From the NCBI GenBank assembly GCA_902464195.1, contig CABQJB010000114.1, positions 1 through 6,701 of the forward strand: a stretch of 6,701 nucleotides of DNA. The letters run 5' to 3'. A model generated the notes under the pieces. The model was not told where the DNA came from, ran no database searches, and saw nothing but the letters and a program-made list of their open reading frames with translations. This stretch comes from an uncultured Megasphaera sp. GTDB lineage: Bacteria > Bacillota > Negativicutes > Veillonellales > Megasphaeraceae. Within the stretch, counting starts at the first letter, position 1. Each line of letters opens with the position of its first letter. Both the position numbers and the translations under genes were made by a program. This document shows positions 5,080 to 6,701 of the stretch, piece by piece.

Positions 5080-5982
5080 ATGATGCACTTTATCGGCGGT
5101 ATAAACCGGCCGCCTTATGAAGCTCAAGACGGTTTTTTACAAATCACGACAGGCTGTTCGCACAATGGCTGCTTCTTTTGCAGTTATTACAAGCACGATG
5201 CCTTCCGGCAGTTATCCCTGGCTGAAATCGAAGAAGAGGTCAAACAGATTCCCCTGTATTTTGGTCAGCCGTCGCGCATTTTCCTCCAGGCGGCTGACGC
5301 CTTCCGTGCCGATTACGATACACTCATGAAGACGACCGAATTCATTCACCGCTACGTCCCATCGGTGAAGACCATTGGCGGATATGCCCGCATCGATAAT
5401 TTTTGCGATAAGACGTTAAAACAAATTGTTAGTTTAAAGGACGCAGGCTTTGCCAATCCTTATATCGGAGTCGAATCGGGGGATGACCATTTGCTGCGAT
5501 TCATGAATAAGGGGTATGATGCGGCCCTGGCACGGGAACAGTTGGAAAAGTTAGATGCAGCCGGATTCGCGTATGTCGTGAACTGGATCAATGGCCTCGG
5601 AGGAAAGGATTATGGCATGAATCATGCTATCCGGACCGCTGCGCTCTATCAGGGACTGCATCCGTCCCTGATAGATATATCCTCTTTAGTCTTAGTACCG
5701 CAGACGGGACTGTGGTTTTTGGCTCAGCGCGGAAAATACACCGAAGCCGGTGAGGTAGAACGGCTGCAGGAATTGCAGGAATTTCTCCGTCAGCTGGATA
5801 ACCATACGGTATTCCAGGCGGAACATATTTCCGTTCCCTTCCAGGTGCGGACGACGATTCCGGAACATAAACAGGAATTGATCGATCAGATTCAGCAGAT
5901 CATCGACACGGAAGGAGAAGACAGACTCCGGGAATTCCGTGAAATCTACGCGTCACAAGGCTATTCGGCCCCTGAAAGGTGA
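5080..5982 (+). CDS. Radical SAM protein with CX4CX2C cluster motif
   Basis: A roughly 300-residue radical SAM TIM-barrel protein. The cluster-binding loop TTGCSHNGCFFCSYYK has C26, C31 and C34, spaced CX4CX2C instead of the canonical CX3CX2C. That spacing occurs in a subfamily with GCSHNxCxFC (family memory). YIGVESGDDHLLRFMNKG is the SAM-contact strand and following helix, and the preceding IGGYARIDN fits another barrel strand. No B12-binding or auxiliary cluster domain is visible. The reaction is not known to me. It is the third gene of the reductase operon, 33 nt after the flavin oxidoreductase. Start ATG 5080 is 8 nt after AAGGAG (5066-5071); ATG 5074, two codons earlier, is only 2 nt from it and is less likely, while ATG 5083 is also possible. 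Confidence 0.88.
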   Translation: MMHFIGGINRPPYEAQDGFLQITTGCSHNGCFFCSYYKHDAFRQLSLAEIEEEVKQIPLYFGQPSRIFLQAADAFRADYDTLMKTTEFIHRYVPSVKTIGGYARIDNFCDKTLKQIVSLKDAGFANPYIGVESGDDHLLRFMNKGYDAALAREQLEKLDAAGFAYVVNWINGLGGKDYGMNHAIRTAALYQGLHPSLIDISSLVLVPQTGLWFLAQRGKYTEAGEVERLQELQEFLRQLDNHTVFQAEHISVPFQVRTTIPEHKQELIDQIQQIIDTEGEDRLREFREIYASQGYSAPER

Positions 5983-5988
5983 AAGGTA

Positions 5989-6012
5989 TGGCAGTTTTTG
6001 CCAAACTTTTCA
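5989..6012 (+). terminator. Weak possible terminator after the radical SAM gene
   Basis: TGGCA (5989-5993) pairs with TGCCA (5999-6003) around GTTTT, followed by AAACTTTTC. The stem is only 5 bp and the T run is short and late. It is the best candidate for ending the operon in the 86-bp gap before the convergent padR gene, which otherwise shows no good hairpin on either strand. Confidence 0.25.
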
Positions 6013-6068
6013 TCAGGCTGCAGGAACCTGGGAGATTACGCAGCTGATTACGATGCGGGCCGCGAAGG

Positions 6069-6623
6069 TTATTTTTCTTTAGGCAGAGACGTTTTCTGGA
6101 CGGACCTGAGCCATTGCAGGCGCTGCTTTTCGCGATTGATGGCCTGTTCCAGGATGAGGGAGTGGCCGTAGTGCTTCTGCCGGGCTTCTTTCGTGCGGAA
6201 CAGGGCTTCCCAGCGGGCGCAGAGGTAATCGTATTTTTTTTGATGCCGGCTGATTTCTTCCTGGAAGAGCTGGCCGATGAGCGGGTCCCGGGGGTCATCG
6301 ATGAGGTAGAGTTTCATCGTGAATTCGTCGCGGCTGGGGGCGAGGCTGTTCAGGGGTTCGTGCATCCAGGCGGTGAGGGCTTCCCGGCCTGCCGGGGTGA
6401 TGCGGTAGTATTTTTTTTCCAGCTTCGTGCCGACCGTTTCGCTGTGGCTGGCAATGAGCCCGGCTTCTTCCATGCGCCGCAGTTCCGGATAAATCTGGCT
6501 GTGGTTGGAGGACCAGAAGTCGCCCACTTCGCCTTCAAAGAGTTTTTTCAAGTCGTAGCCGGCCAGGTCCTGGTGATTCAGCAGGCCAAGGATGATGTAT
6601 TTCAAGACGTTTTTTTGTGCCAT
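6069..6623 (-). CDS. PadR-family transcriptional regulator
   Basis: At 184 residues it matches the longer PadR subfamily. The N-terminal winged helix-turn-helix spans about 5-85: ILGLLNHQDLAGYDLKKLF (11-29), SQIYPELRRMEEAGLI (42-57) as recognition helix, and the wing KLEKKYYRITPAGREAL. The C-terminal helical dimerisation domain (Vir_act_alpha_C type) runs from about 95 to 175 and ends with charged helices. PadR proteins usually repress a nearby transporter or detoxification gene on binding small aromatic compounds or drugs; no such target lies on the left, so it may sit beyond 6701. Start ATG 6623 follows AAGGAAG-like purines near 6630-6636 by about 6 nt. It is convergent with the radical SAM gene and probably not part of that operon. 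Confidence 0.93.
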   Translation of the reverse strand: MAQKNVLKYIILGLLNHQDLAGYDLKKLFEGEVGDFWSSNHSQIYPELRRMEEAGLIASHSETVGTKLEKKYYRITPAGREALTAWMHEPLNSLAPSRDEFTMKLYLIDDPRDPLIGQLFQEEISRHQKKYDYLCARWEALFRTKEARQKHYGHSLILEQAINREKQRLQWLRSVQKTSLPKEK

Positions 6624-6649
6624 CAGTGTCTTCCTTTCTTTTTTCTATC

Positions 6650-6678
6650 AGTATAGCATATTTTCGGGTGGAAATCAT
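6650..6678 (-). promoter_or_regulatory. Probable padR promoter
   Basis: On the minus strand TATACT (6650-6655) is a good -10, extended by TGC just upstream (TGCTATACT). A weak -35, ATGATT (6673-6678), lies 17 nt away. Transcription would begin about 20 nt before the start codon. The extended -10 compensates for the weak -35. Confidence 0.55.
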
Positions 6679-6692
6679 GAAAATTTTAACAT
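6677..6692. promoter_or_regulatory. Candidate PadR operator
   Basis: ATGA-N8-ACAT at 6677-6692 differs by one base from the ATGT-N8-ACAT dyad described for PadR repressors. The spacer contains the A/T palindrome AAAATTTT (6680-6687 with the adjoining A). It overlaps the edge of the proposed padR -35, as expected for autoregulation. A gene beyond the right edge could share it. Confidence 0.4.
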
Positions 6693-6701
6693 GTAATAAT
6701 T

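Noticed and set aside
5988..6047. Small open frame of 19 codons after the radical SAM gene
   Set aside because: The nearest purine run abuts the ATG with no spacing, the peptide has no recognisable features, and the length is expected by chance.
5900..6298. Minus strand open frame of 132 codons across the radical SAM/padR junction
   Set aside because: It overlaps two well-supported genes in other frames, is rich in S, R, K and P, and shows no domain.

Overview
The window reads as an ordinary chromosomal stretch of a GC-moderate, Firmicutes-type anaerobe. Strong AAAGGAGG-type ribosome binding sites, gene families common in anaerobes (short NADH:flavin oxidoreductase, small nitroreductase, radical SAM protein) and dense short GC-rich intergenic repeats suggest a Negativicute. 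A Megasphaera-like species is my best guess, from general impression only. Seven protein genes are supported. There is no rRNA, tRNA, CRISPR array or transposase.

Layout. Positions 1-142 hold a cluster of short inverted and direct repeats. At 172-885 (+) is a single-chain fusion of a minimal nucleotidyltransferase (MntA/HI0073-like antitoxin) with a HEPN-fold substrate-binding protein (HepT/HI0074-like toxin). A well-placed internal ribosome binding site lies exactly at the domain junction. A strong bidirectional terminator (889-923) separates it from the convergent gene 932-1945 (-), a YeiH/UPF0324 putative sulfate or sulfite exporter. That gene is divergent from a LysR regulator of YeiE type (2072-2959, +). 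The two promoters overlap and share repeated candidate operator sequences, so this looks like a regulator-exporter pair.

Convergent to lysR, with only 16 bp between stop codons, is an HxlR regulator (2976-3341, -). It is divergent from a three-gene + strand operon: nitroreductase (3478-3993), Old Yellow Enzyme-type flavin oxidoreductase (4021-5046) and radical SAM protein (5080-5982). The HxlR protein has the N-terminal cysteine seen in thiol-based electrophile sensors, so the block looks like a redox- or electrophile-responsive reductase operon. A PadR regulator (6069-6623, -) closes the window, with its promoter and a candidate PadR operator at the right edge.

Most worth a second look: (1) the fused toxin-antitoxin-like gene with a possible second internal translation start; (2) a textbook + strand intrinsic terminator inside hxlR, antisense to it. 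The second may be the real end of the lysR transcript, making lysR and hxlR overlapping antisense messages while shielding the reductase operon from read-through.
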